DNA of 26,326 nucleotides from CAYMPW01 sp964392725 (GTDB lineage Archaea > Thermoplasmatota > Thermoplasmata > Methanomassiliicoccales > Methanomethylophilaceae), in assembly GCA_964392725.1 (NCBI GenBank), contig CAYMPW010000020.1, forward strand, positions 1 to 26,326, given 5' to 3'. This document shows, in pieces, positions 14,963 to 23,779 of the stretch. Numbering within the stretch: the stretch's first letter is position 1; each line of letters starts with the position of its first letter. The notes under the pieces are model-generated. The model saw nothing but the letters and a program-made list of their open reading frames with translations. It did not search any database and was not told the DNA's origin. The translations under genes and the position numbers were made by a program.

Positions 14963-15990
14963 CGTTTTGTGTAAAATGCGGCAAAGATATCAAAGATTCC
15001 ATTAATGGATTGTGTTCCAACTGTTTTATAGAAGACAAACCTCTGTTGTACGCACCCCACCACGTTGATTTGGAGATATGTACAAATTGTGATGATATCC
15101 ACAGTGCAGATAAATGGCTTACAAAACCATTCCTTGAGGCAATAGAAGATGCAGCTCTCGCATCTGTATCTGCAATAAACGAAGCTGAAGTATTGGAATC
15201 CGAGGTAGAAATTCGTGAACAAGATCCTCGCACATACCTCGGAACAGTATCCGTAAAGCTTGCAATCAAAGAAGTTGAAGTGGAAACCGAGATTTCAACA
15301 ATTGTTCGTATTAAAAATACAGTTTGTAAAAGATGTTCCAGACAGTTGGGAAGCTATTACGAATCCATTCTTCAATTGCGTACCGGTGGACGTGCAGACA
15401 TGGGTGATGCACTGAGGAATGAAGTTGTATCGTACGTCAGAACGTACGTTGAAGAACATTCACGTTCCAACAAACAATTATTCATTACAAAAATGGGCGA
15501 TGTAACCGGTGGAGTAGACGTATTTCTTTCATCAATTATGTTGGGAAGACATCTTTCAAAGGAACTTTCCGATATTTACGGTGGAGAAACAAAAGAATCC
15601 TCTTCACTCGTAGGTGTAAATTCCACAGGAGAAGAATTGTATCGTGTTACATATCTTGTCAGATTCCCTGAATATCACATAGGAGATATTGTATTTTACG
15701 AAAATCGTATGTATAAATTATCAGGTTTATCGAAAACCGGTGGTCGTTTGACAGATCTTTTAACATTTAGAGACATGTCTGTTAGGCGTTCACAGCTTCC
15801 TTCGTTAAGAATTCATCAGAAATTTGACGATCGTAGCGATGCAACAGTAATTTCAAAATCCGAAAAAGAAATTCAGGTCTTGCACCCCACCAATTATTCT
15901 ACAATCGATATCAGAATTCCAGAAGGGTTGGAAGTCGGAGAAACAGTTAGAGTTGTTGACTACGACGACGCCATTTATTATGTTCCATGA
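14959..15990 (+). CDS. nmd3: NMD3 family protein
   Basis: Homologue of eukaryotic Nmd3, the adaptor that binds 60S subunits for export; the archaeal protein has no nucleus to leave and is thought to act in large-subunit maturation. The 343 residues begin with zinc-finger pairs CVKC (4-7), CSNC (19-22) and CTNC (41-44), with a further CKRC near 128, as in the N-terminal domain of the family. A beta-rich C-terminal part follows. The start is GTG, inside the GTGA that also ends DUF424, with GGTGA about 5 bases upstream as ribosome binding site. No intergenic space separates it from DUF424. Confidence 0.92.
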   Translation: MTFCVKCGKDIKDSINGLCSNCFIEDKPLLYAPHHVDLEICTNCDDIHSADKWLTKPFLEAIEDAALASVSAINEAEVLESEVEIREQDPRTYLGTVSVKLAIKEVEVETEISTIVRIKNTVCKRCSRQLGSYYESILQLRTGGRADMGDALRNEVVSYVRTYVEEHSRSNKQLFITKMGDVTGGVDVFLSSIMLGRHLSKELSDIYGGETKESSSLVGVNSTGEELYRVTYLVRFPEYHIGDIVFYENRMYKLSGLSKTGGRLTDLLTFRDMSVRRSQLPSLRIHQKFDDRSDATVISKSEKEIQVLHPTNYSTIDIRIPEGLEVGETVRVVDYDDAIYYVP

Positions 15991-16028
15991 GGGGCAGATT
16001 TTTCAAATGAGACGTGTATGTAGGTCTC

Positions 16029-16901
16029 ATGATAAGATTGCCTGAACCTACAGATGAAGTTGTATTCAACCTTCTTCGTTTGGCTAATACAAAGCTTCCT
16101 ATGGATATTGCATGGGCTTTAGAAGGGGCAGCTGGTTGGGAATCCAACGAGATTGCATATTCGCAGCTTGGAGCCATTATGGATAATGCAAAGAAAGCAG
16201 AGTTCATGGGAATTCCAATGTGTCAGGACACAGGCATACCTGTGTTTTATGTTCGTGGACGTTTCGATTCATCAATAAAAAAAGACATCGAAAAAGGTAT
16301 CGCTAAGGCTACAAAAGAAATCCCTTTGAGACCAAACACCGTGGATCCAATTTCTCGTCAAAATTCAGGTGACAATCTTGGAAAAGGGATGCCAATAATT
16401 CATTTTGAACCAACGGACGATAATTTTACAGAAATTACCGTTCTTCCAAAAGGAGCAGGTTCTGAAAATATGACACGTTTGGCCATGCTCAATCCTGCCG
16501 CAGGCATGGATGGGGTAAAGAAATTCATTATAGATTCAGTTTTAGATGCTGGTGGAAAACCTTGCCCACCCACCGTAATCGGTATCGGTATAGGCGGAAC
16601 ATCCGATGTTTGCATATCTTTGGCAAAAGAAGCTTTGTTGTTGCCCATAGATGCAGCAAACCCCGATCCTGTATTGGATAAACTTGAGCAGGAAATTTTC
16701 CAAGCACTCAATTCTAGCGGTCTTGGACCAATGGGACTCGGAGGTTCAACAACAACATTGGGTGTGCGTGCATTAAGCGCATGCTGTCATACCGCAAGTC
16801 TTCCTGTTGCTGTTAATATTGGATGTTGGGCAACACGTAGGGCTACTGCAAGAATTCTCGATGATGGTAGCGTTGAATATCTTCAGGGGGGAAAAGGATG
16901 A
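16029..16901 (+). CDS. fumA: Fumarate hydratase class I, alpha subunit
   Basis: The iron-sulfur subunit of the two-subunit, oxygen-sensitive fumarase that interconverts fumarate and malate. Cluster ligands are apparent at Cys65 (MCQDTGIP), Cys179 (GKPCPP) and Cys253 (CCHTAS), counted from the ATG at 16029. The GIGIGGTSD and GLGPMGLGGSTTTLG segments are diagnostic. An upstream in-frame GTG at 16014 would add five residues. I prefer the ATG, which has AGGT just upstream, but this is not settled. The gene follows nmd3 by 38 bases and overlaps the beta subunit by 4 bases. The pair is likely used in the partial citric-acid cycle of an anaerobe. Confidence 0.93.
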   Translation: MIRLPEPTDEVVFNLLRLANTKLPMDIAWALEGAAGWESNEIAYSQLGAIMDNAKKAEFMGIPMCQDTGIPVFYVRGRFDSSIKKDIEKGIAKATKEIPLRPNTVDPISRQNSGDNLGKGMPIIHFEPTDDNFTEITVLPKGAGSENMTRLAMLNPAAGMDGVKKFIIDSVLDAGGKPCPPTVIGIGIGGTSDVCISLAKEALLLPIDAANPDPVLDKLEQEIFQALNSSGLGPMGLGGSTTTLGVRALSACCHTASLPVAVNIGCWATRRATARILDDGSVEYLQGGKG

Positions 16902-17458
16902 AAATTCTTCAGGCACCATTAAACGAAAACGATGCACGTTCTTTGAAACTCGGAGAAGTTGTCATGCTCAGAGGATCCATTATTACAGGTCGCGATGAGA
17001 TGCACATTCGTGCACTCGAATATGCCGCAGAAGGCAAAGAACTTCCAGAAAATCTCGAAGGCTGTACACTATTCCACTGTGGACCAATTATGGTTCAAAC
17101 TGCAAACGGATGGACGGTTCTTGCAGCCGGACCTACAACAAGTGCAAGAATGGATACATTAGAACCTGAAATGATTCGTAAATTCAAAATTCATGCTATT
17201 ATCGGAAAAGGCGGAATGTCTAAAGAAGTGTCTCAGGCAATGGCTGAAGTTGGATGTGTTTATTTGGCAGCTACTGGTGGAGCCGCTGTTACGTTAGGTC
17301 AGAGTCTTCCATTCACAAAAGGTGTGGATTGGTTGGATTTGGGAATGGCTGAAGCTATGTGGAGATTCACTGCAGATAATTTTGGACCTTTGATAGTTGC
17401 AATGGATGCAAATGGAAATAGCCTGTATGATAACGTCAGAGATTCTCTAATTCGTTGA
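16898..17458 (+). CDS. fumB: Fumarate hydratase class I, beta subunit
   Basis: The smaller partner that completes the class I fumarase active site. The 186 residues show LKLGEVVMLRGSIITGRD near the N-terminus, LFHCGPIM, AAGPTTSARMD and AIIGKGGMS, then the TGGAA loop, all typical of the beta/C-terminal domain. GGGGGGAAAAGG precedes the ATG, and the start overlaps the alpha-subunit stop (ATGA), so subunit synthesis is coupled. The last 23 bases overlap the 3' end of the convergent surface-protein gene, around an AGAGATTCTCT palindrome. Confidence 0.95.
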   Translation: MKILQAPLNENDARSLKLGEVVMLRGSIITGRDEMHIRALEYAAEGKELPENLEGCTLFHCGPIMVQTANGWTVLAAGPTTSARMDTLEPEMIRKFKIHAIIGKGGMSKEVSQAMAEVGCVYLAATGGAAVTLGQSLPFTKGVDWLDLGMAEAMWRFTADNFGPLIVAMDANGNSLYDNVRDSLIR

Positions 17459-18287
17459 GTTCAGATTCATCCACTGTATCATTTTCAAGTTTGACTTTAA
17501 CTTTGCCATTCTTGATGCCCGACCATATCAATATGACGAATACAAGCAGGGCTATTGCGATTATAGCTCCTACTATCATCATACCGTGAGGGCCGTCTAT
17601 TCCGGGGTAGATTTCTTTGTTGGTAGCTACCATAGGAATATTCTTTTCAACTTTTTTCTCACTATTTACAACAACTTCATGGAGAACATGCTCTTGAAGT
17701 CCTTTGTGTGCATATGAAACGGTGTATTTACCTGCTGCACATTCTACATTATATACGCCATTCTCATCTGTTTTTGAATAAATTACAGATCCGCCAATGT
17801 CTGTTACTGTGATTTGAACATCTTTCACAGGTAATCCTTTATGTGTCACGATTCCTGTAATTCCTCCGACAGTGTGAGACATTTTGATGTAGTGTATCGG
17901 ATTTTCACCAGTAAGATCATACACATCATTCTGAGGTACGATATCTGTCAAATCCAGTGTATATAATTTATCGGTTGCTTCTTGGATACAATCCGGTGCG
18001 CTACTCAATGTATATCCCTCATATCCAAAAGAAATGAGAAGTTTTGAATTTTGAGTAATTTTTATGCTGAATGAGCCTTCTACATCGGTCTGGTCTGTCC
18101 ATTTCGTTATATAGTTCTCTGCAAAAATAGTAACATCTACGCCTTCAAGAGGCTCGTTGGTCATCGAGTCGTATATGTGTCCTTCGATGGTATATTCGGA
18201 AGCTGCATCGGAATTTGCACCAGCAAAAACGGGGCACATTAACATTAAAACAGATGCTAATGCGATAACCGCTACAATACGTCTCAT
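17436..18287 (-). CDS. Membrane-anchored surface protein with carboxypeptidase-regulatory-like domains
   Basis: A 283-residue exported protein of unknown role. From the ATG at 18287 it starts with a classic signal peptide (basic MRR, hydrophobic core to about residue 22, then AGANSDA). It has two beta-sandwich domains of the carboxypeptidase-regulatory type: about 33-110 (YTIEGHIYDSMTNEPLEGVD, DVEGSFSIKI) and about 143-215 (GGITGIVTHKGLPVKDVQIT, DENGVYNVE, AGKYTVSYAHKG). A single membrane helix follows (about 240-260) and then a charged cytosolic tail. The topology is therefore outside with a C-terminal anchor. A longer in-frame start at 18419 would overlap the lhr gene and destroy the signal peptide, so I reject it. 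Confidence 0.8.
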   Translation of the reverse strand: MRRIVAVIALASVLMLMCPVFAGANSDAASEYTIEGHIYDSMTNEPLEGVDVTIFAENYITKWTDQTDVEGSFSIKITQNSKLLISFGYEGYTLSSAPDCIQEATDKLYTLDLTDIVPQNDVYDLTGENPIHYIKMSHTVGGITGIVTHKGLPVKDVQITVTDIGGSVIYSKTDENGVYNVECAAGKYTVSYAHKGLQEHVLHEVVVNSEKKVEKNIPMVATNKEIYPGIDGPHGMMIVGAIIAIALLVFVILIWSGIKNGKVKVKLENDTVDESELNELENL

Positions 18288-18321
18288 GCAAGTGTTATGT
18301 TCATATGTGGTTTTATTATTT

Positions 18322-18333
18322 TGTATAAAAAAT
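18322..18333 (-). promoter_or_regulatory. TATA-like element of the surface-protein gene
   Basis: On the minus strand this reads as a TTTTTTATACAAA stretch about 40 nt before the ATG at 18287, giving a short leader. For the divergent lhr gene, an AT-rich stretch near 18344-18356 is a weaker candidate. Confidence 0.35.
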
Positions 18334-18366
18334 CGGAAAACTAGATAAATTAAAAAGACTAGGCAT

Positions 18367-21300
18367 ATGAGATTCACAATGGAAATTGCCAATAGGACGT
18401 ATTCAAAAGAAGAAATCATGAATCTAATGGAGCCATTGGTTTCAACATGGTTTGGAGAAAAATTTCAGTCTCTTACAGAGCCTCAGTCCAAGGCAATTCC
18501 TATAATTCATGAAAGACAAAATGTGTTGGTTTCTTCTCCAACAGGTTCTGGAAAAACACTAACGGCTTTTACAAGCATTATCAATGAACTTACCAAATAT
18601 GCTTCCGAAGGACGCCTCGAAGAGAAGGTGTATTGTATTTACATTTCTCCTTTGAAAGCATTAGCAAACGATATCAATCGTAATTTGGAAGTTCCTCTTG
18701 CAGAAATGCGTGAAACAGCAATTGAAAAAGGTCTTCCGGTTCCGGAAATCAGAGTGGCAGTGAGATCGGGGGACACACCACAAAACGAAAGACAGAAAAT
18801 GGTTCGTCATCCACCACACATTCTAATAACAACTCCGGAGTCTCTGGCACTTATATTGGCAGCACCAAAATTCAGAGAAAAATTCGCCCAGGTTGAATGG
18901 GTAATTCTTGATGAAATTCATGATATATGCGATTCTAAAAGAGGAGCATTCCTTTCTTTAACTTTAGAACGCTTGAAAAATTTCTGTGAAACAGATTTTA
19001 CCAGAATTGGTTTATCTGCAACACTCGCACCAATCGAAGCAATCGCAGGATATTTGGTAGGAGTTAATCCCGATGGGAGTTCTCGCGATGTAACTTTGGT
19101 GGAATCTTCATCTAAAAAGCAATTGGATCTCAAAGTAATATGTCCAACCGAAGATATGACTGCTCTTTCATCTGAAATTGTTAATTCAATGATGTATGAT
19201 GAACTCAAAGATTTGGTAGATTCACACGATACAACTCTTGTTTTTACAAACACTCGCTCCGGAGCCGAGAGTGTTGTGTACAAGCTTAAAGAAAGAGGTT
19301 TAGAAAACATAGAAGTCCATCACAGCTCTCTTAGCAGAGAAATAAGGTTGGACGTGGAAGAACGTCTCAAACGTGGTGAAATAAAGTGTGTAGTCTCATC
19401 AACTTCGTTGGAATTGGGAATTGATATTGGATCCGTTGATCTGGTTTGTCAAATCGGGTCTCCTAAATCTGTTGCAAAAGGGTTGCAAAGAATTGGGCGC
19501 AGCGGCCATAGTATGGGTAAAGTTGCGAAAGGCCGTTTGTTGGTTTTCGATCCAGATGATTTGGTAGAGTGTGCAGTTATGTGTCGCGCAGCTCACCGTA
19601 ATAATATCGATAGAGTGGGAATTCCGGAAAATGCATTAGACGTTTTATCTCAAACCGTAGTTGGTATGAGTTTGGATAAAAGATGGGATGTTTCAGAAGC
19701 ATTCGGAGTAGTTCAGGGCTCATACTGTTATAGAAATCTGACTTACGACAAATTTTTGGGTGTTTTGAAATACTTGGGAAGCAAAGACGAGTTCGAAGGA
19801 GTATACTCAAAAATATGGTACGACACTGAAGAATCCGTGTTTGGTCGTAGAAAAGGTTCTCGTATGATTTATTACATGAATCTCGGAACAATCCCCGAAG
19901 AGGCAAATTACAGGGTAATGACGGGACATGGAACATCAGCAGGAGAATTATCCGAAAAATTCGTAGAAAGACTTTCTCCGAGGGATATTTTTGTTCTCGG
20001 AGGGCGTTCTTTTGAATTTGTTAGATCCAAGGGAATGACAGCATATGTAAAAGAAGCAACTGGAAGAAAACCAACAGTTCCATCATGGGCTGGAGAGATG
20101 CTCCCTCGGTCTTTCGATCTATCTTTGGATGTTGCACGTTTCCGTGGGGAAATGTCCCAGCGTATTGAAAACGAAGATTACACAATAGGAGGAATCTCCA
20201 ATGAATTTGATATCGATGAAGGTTCGGCAAGGAGCATTGTTTCATATTTTAAAGAACAGAAAGCGGTATCCGGTATAATTCCGGATGAGCGGGAATTGTT
20301 GATCGAAGAGTACATAGATCCCTCGGGAAATCAGCGTTTAATTTTCCATTATCCTTTTGGAAGGCGTGTCAATGATGCATTATCTAGAGGATATGCGTAT
20401 AGAATATCCAATATCATCGGATCAAACGTATCGATTACCATGTCAGATGATGCATTTATGATAGGAGTGTCTAGAAAGGTGGATGTTTCTAAGATTCCTG
20501 GTTTAATCTCATCATCTGATTTAGAAAGTATTCTTAAAAAAGCAATCAAAGATTCTGAAATATTCAAACTCAGATTCAGACATACGGCTGCTCGCAGTTT
20601 TATGATTCTTAGAAACTATATGGGCCGGCCAATCTCTGTAAATCGCCAGCAAATAAGATCATCGTATCTTTTGGAAATGCTTAGTGAAATGGAAAATATG
20701 CCCGTCATCGAAGAAACATACAGGGAGGTTTTGGAAGATGATATGGACATAAAGAATGCTTCATTTGTTCTTTCAGAAATCGAATCGGGAACAATGAAAG
20801 TGGTCGCTCAACCATTTTCCGGTACGCCGTCACCCTTTGCTCATGCCATTATCCTTTCAGGATTTTCGGATATTGTCCTCATGGAAGATAGATCTGCATT
20901 GTTGAGGGAATTGCACCGTAAGGTTTTGTACCGTGCGTTGGGAGACGATGTGAAAGAATTCGAGTTCGAAGAAGAGGTTGTCATTCCATATTTCAGAGAA
21001 AAAACAGGACGTGTAACTTGTAAAGAGGATATTCCAAAAGTACTTTCTCGCACAGGACCTTTGCAAGCCATAAGACAGCGTGGACGCAACATCTATTCAT
21101 ATTCCGATGAAGATAAGAAAATTGTAGATTCATGGGTTAGAGAACTGATAAACGATGGAAAGATTGGTTCTGTATTTTTAGATGACCCACATATAATGAA
21201 CTCAGAGGATATTCCTCTTTATTCTGCAGCTACGAAAAAGGAACGTGAGTTGACTGAAACAGATACAACAATATTGGCGTGCATGGGGGAGAAAACACCA

Positions 21301-23739
21301 CTCAGTGAAATAACCGAAAAACTGGAAATCAGTGAAGATGTAACTTTCAGATCCATGAGAAAATTGGAATCCATGTATCTAGTTACGAGAGTGGAGATTT
21401 CCGGAAACAACAGATGGTTCTTTTCTAAGTCCGAGCCCTCCGATATTGACAAAGAATCTGCCATAAAATCAATTGTAGCAAAATATTTGGAATGTTTTGC
21501 ACCAGCAACTGTTCAGGAAGTTGCATTTTCTTTATCTGTATCCGATTCCGATGCGCGTTTGGCATTAGAGGCATTGGTTGCAGAAGAAGATGTTGTGAAA
21601 GGACGTTTCCTTATCTCTGAATCTGACCAATATATGAGACGTTTGGATTATCTTAGACTTAAAGCAGGTAACAATAATGCATATGATTTTGATACAGTCG
21701 AAAGATACAGACGTCAAAAAGGACGCAGTTTTGATACTATTGAAGATTATCTGAGGTTTTACGGCTCGGCCGGAAGTGAACTAGATGTTTATTCCCGTGT
21801 AAAGAATTTCAATTTACAAGAATGGTATTCAAAAAGAGCATCGGGAAAAATTCTTCTTGGAAGGTTTGTAAGAGGCAGAGTTAGATTTATTTTATCGGAG
21901 GATGCGGATAAATATGCTGCAATTCGTGATGAACCTATAACTTATGAAGATGAAAAACTTCTTAGATTGATTGAAGGAATCGGAAGTACGACTCTTCGTC
22001 AATTAGTCTATGAAAAAGGTGGGGACAAAGATGCGATAAAAGAATCTCTTATGAGGTTGGATCGTGCTTTAAAAGTTGTACGTGCTTTTGACGAAAAAGA
22101 AGATTGGGGTACTGAAAATACATACCAAGCATTCTATCCAAAACCTGTTTTGGAAAATCCATTGCCTAGTTTAATCACACAAGCGATTCGTGCATATGGT
22201 CCGATTCCCGCAATGGGGCTAAGATACATCGTAGGAATATCTCCTGAAGATGCAACACGTATTGCATCAGAAGTGGGAGCGGAAACCGTGCTTGTTGGGG
22301 ATTCAAGAACTCCCATGTTTGTAATGTCAGATGAAATCGATAAAATCAATGAAAGCAGGGCAGAATCGGAACATGTAAGGATTGCATCTTTATTTGATCC
22401 GGATTTGGCATCAAGATGGGCAGAAATATCATCACGTTACGGAGATCGTTGGATTTATCCTGCAATCAAAGGAAACGTCCTCGTTGGAGCTTTGGAAATT
22501 TGGGAGATGTCCGGTTGTATCGAAGTTCGCGGAATGGATTTGGACAATCCTGAGTCTCTTCCCGAAGTGTTGGAAGCATTGGATCACTTCCTGGGATTCT
22601 TCAAAATGAAGGGAACTTCGATAATCAGAATAAGGGAAATTCTCAAGATAGATGCAGAAAATATAGACGAATCTACTCAGAAAATCTTGAGAAACGCAGG
22701 TTATGAATTTGTGAACGGATTCTATGCAAAAGGAGATTTCAAACTTCGTACGTTTGCAGATTGCGAATTTATAGAATACGTTTTCAGTAAGCAAAGAGTA
22801 GCAAAATCCGAGAAATATTCCTCAGTTTACGAAGCGATTGCATCGCGCGGATATATTCGTACGGATGCGGAGATACAAACCCGTGTATCAGACAAGACTT
22901 CAATCAAAAAACAGATGGATCGGGGACTGTTGATGAAAATGTATCTTATTCCTGAATATATGGGATACACAACAAGAGAATTTGCATATTTGTATCGTGC
23001 GGCCAAGGCTGTAGAGATCGATGAAGATATGAGGATGCTCATTTCTGTAATTAAAGATCGTCAACCCATCTCTAAAAAAGACATTGCTGAGCATTCTTTG
23101 GTTTCTCTCGATCGTACCAATGAAGCATTAAACAAAATGTCTCACGGTTCCATAATATGGCAGGATGCACAGTCTCTGTACAGTTTGGTTCAATTGAAAG
23201 AAATGGATGCTGCAGATGCATTGAAAAAAGTAATAAAACTTCTTTTCAAAGAGTTTGGAATGTTTTCCGCAGAAGAATTATACCACTTTTTACACACGCG
23301 TATGGGCAACATCCGTAAATGCTTGATTGCACTGGAAACGGAGGGGTACTTAGTTAAAGGATTTTTCAGAGAAAACGACTCAACGGTAAGGTGGATGTTG
23401 AGTGAAGATTTCAATAAACCCACGGTACCTTTTACTGAAACATTCGTTCTAAACAATCAAGATAATTTACATTTTTATCTCCGGGATATTATCAAAAGAG
23501 AAACAGGATCCAGAACGGTAAATGTTGTTTTCAAAGGAACAGAGATAATTGGAACCTTTGATGGAAAATTAACAAGCACGGGTGCTAAAATAGATAATTT
23601 CCAAGGTTCCGATGAGGCAAACAAAACCATAAAGGCCGTAGCTCAAACATTGGGTGTAAAGATAAACACCTCTGAAGATCCCGCAGATGAAGATTGGGAT
23701 GCCGCAGAGTTTTATCTCAAAGTTAACCCTGGAGCATGA
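18367..23739 (+). CDS. lhr: Lhr-type superfamily 2 helicase with a very long C-terminal extension
   Basis: A 1790-residue protein. The Lhr helicase core comprises RecA-like domain 1 (PTGSGKT 58-64, DEIH 181-184, GLSATLA 214-220), RecA-like domain 2 (TLVFTNTRSGAE, LELGIDIG 348-354, QRIGRSGHS 373-381) and the Lhr-specific winged-helix and beta-barrel region with VPSWAGEMLPRS (570-581) to about 855. The remaining 930 or so residues hold several winged-helix-like units, for example APATVQEVAFSLSVSDSD and GPIPAMGLRYIVGIS. These resemble the C-terminal domain of bacterial Lhr, which in E. coli has been linked to uracil-DNA glycosylase activity. Classical archaeal Lhr is only about 850-950 residues. 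The alternative start at 18379 is possible. Likely role: DNA repair, unwinding 3'-5'. Confidence 0.88.
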   Translation: MRFTMEIANRTYSKEEIMNLMEPLVSTWFGEKFQSLTEPQSKAIPIIHERQNVLVSSPTGSGKTLTAFTSIINELTKYASEGRLEEKVYCIYISPLKALANDINRNLEVPLAEMRETAIEKGLPVPEIRVAVRSGDTPQNERQKMVRHPPHILITTPESLALILAAPKFREKFAQVEWVILDEIHDICDSKRGAFLSLTLERLKNFCETDFTRIGLSATLAPIEAIAGYLVGVNPDGSSRDVTLVESSSKKQLDLKVICPTEDMTALSSEIVNSMMYDELKDLVDSHDTTLVFTNTRSGAESVVYKLKERGLENIEVHHSSLSREIRLDVEERLKRGEIKCVVSSTSLELGIDIGSVDLVCQIGSPKSVAKGLQRIGRSGHSMGKVAKGRLLVFDPDDLVECAVMCRAAHRNNIDRVGIPENALDVLSQTVVGMSLDKRWDVSEAFGVVQGSYCYRNLTYDKFLGVLKYLGSKDEFEGVYSKIWYDTEESVFGRRKGSRMIYYMNLGTIPEEANYRVMTGHGTSAGELSEKFVERLSPRDIFVLGGRSFEFVRSKGMTAYVKEATGRKPTVPSWAGEMLPRSFDLSLDVARFRGEMSQRIENEDYTIGGISNEFDIDEGSARSIVSYFKEQKAVSGIIPDERELLIEEYIDPSGNQRLIFHYPFGRRVNDALSRGYAYRISNIIGSNVSITMSDDAFMIGVSRKVDVSKIPGLISSSDLESILKKAIKDSEIFKLRFRHTAARSFMILRNYMGRPISVNRQQIRSSYLLEMLSEMENMPVIEETYREVLEDDMDIKNASFVLSEIESGTMKVVAQPFSGTPSPFAHAIILSGFSDIVLMEDRSALLRELHRKVLYRALGDDVKEFEFEEEVVIPYFREKTGRVTCKEDIPKVLSRTGPLQAIRQRGRNIYSYSDEDKKIVDSWVRELINDGKIGSVFLDDPHIMNSEDIPLYSAATKKERELTETDTTILACMGEKTPLSEITEKLEISEDVTFRSMRKLESMYLVTRVEISGNNRWFFSKSEPSDIDKESAIKSIVAKYLECFAPATVQEVAFSLSVSDSDARLALEALVAEEDVVKGRFLISESDQYMRRLDYLRLKAGNNNAYDFDTVERYRRQKGRSFDTIEDYLRFYGSAGSELDVYSRVKNFNLQEWYSKRASGKILLGRFVRGRVRFILSEDADKYAAIRDEPITYEDEKLLRLIEGIGSTTLRQLVYEKGGDKDAIKESLMRLDRALKVVRAFDEKEDWGTENTYQAFYPKPVLENPLPSLITQAIRAYGPIPAMGLRYIVGISPEDATRIASEVGAETVLVGDSRTPMFVMSDEIDKINESRAESEHVRIASLFDPDLASRWAEISSRYGDRWIYPAIKGNVLVGALEIWEMSGCIEVRGMDLDNPESLPEVLEALDHFLGFFKMKGTSIIRIREILKIDAENIDESTQKILRNAGYEFVNGFYAKGDFKLRTFADCEFIEYVFSKQRVAKSEKYSSVYEAIASRGYIRTDAEIQTRVSDKTSIKKQMDRGLLMKMYLIPEYMGYTTREFAYLYRAAKAVEIDEDMRMLISVIKDRQPISKKDIAEHSLVSLDRTNEALNKMSHGSIIWQDAQSLYSLVQLKEMDAADALKKVIKLLFKEFGMFSAEELYHFLHTRMGNIRKCLIALETEGYLVKGFFRENDSTVRWMLSEDFNKPTVPFTETFVLNNQDNLHFYLRDIIKRETGSRTVNVVFKGTEIIGTFDGKLTSTGAKIDNFQGSDEANKTIKAVAQTLGVKINTSEDPADEDWDAAEFYLKVNPGA

Positions 23740-23754
23740 TATACTAAACAGTGT

Positions 23755-23760
23755 TATATA
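23755..23760 (+). promoter_or_regulatory. TATA box of the HTH regulator gene
   Basis: TATATA centred at about 23757 lies 23-26 nt before the ATGs at 23780 and 23783, predicting a leaderless mRNA and arguing against the longer in-frame start at 23687 inside lhr. Confidence 0.55.
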
Positions 23761-23779
23761 CCCTGTTCGCCATAATATT

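Noticed and set aside
15431..15448. Perfect 7-bp hairpin CGTACGT-CAGA-ACGTACG
   Set aside because: It lies inside nmd3 and is explained by codons for a Tyr-Val-Arg-Thr-Tyr-Val run; no sign of a separate function.
18288..18419. Extra 44 residues on the surface protein
   Set aside because: They overlap lhr and would put a second hydrophobic segment before a textbook signal peptide that starts at 18287.
23687..23779. A longer N-terminus for the HTH regulator starting inside lhr
   Set aside because: A TATATA box at 23755-23760 places transcription at the internal ATGs, and the extra residues do not resemble the family.
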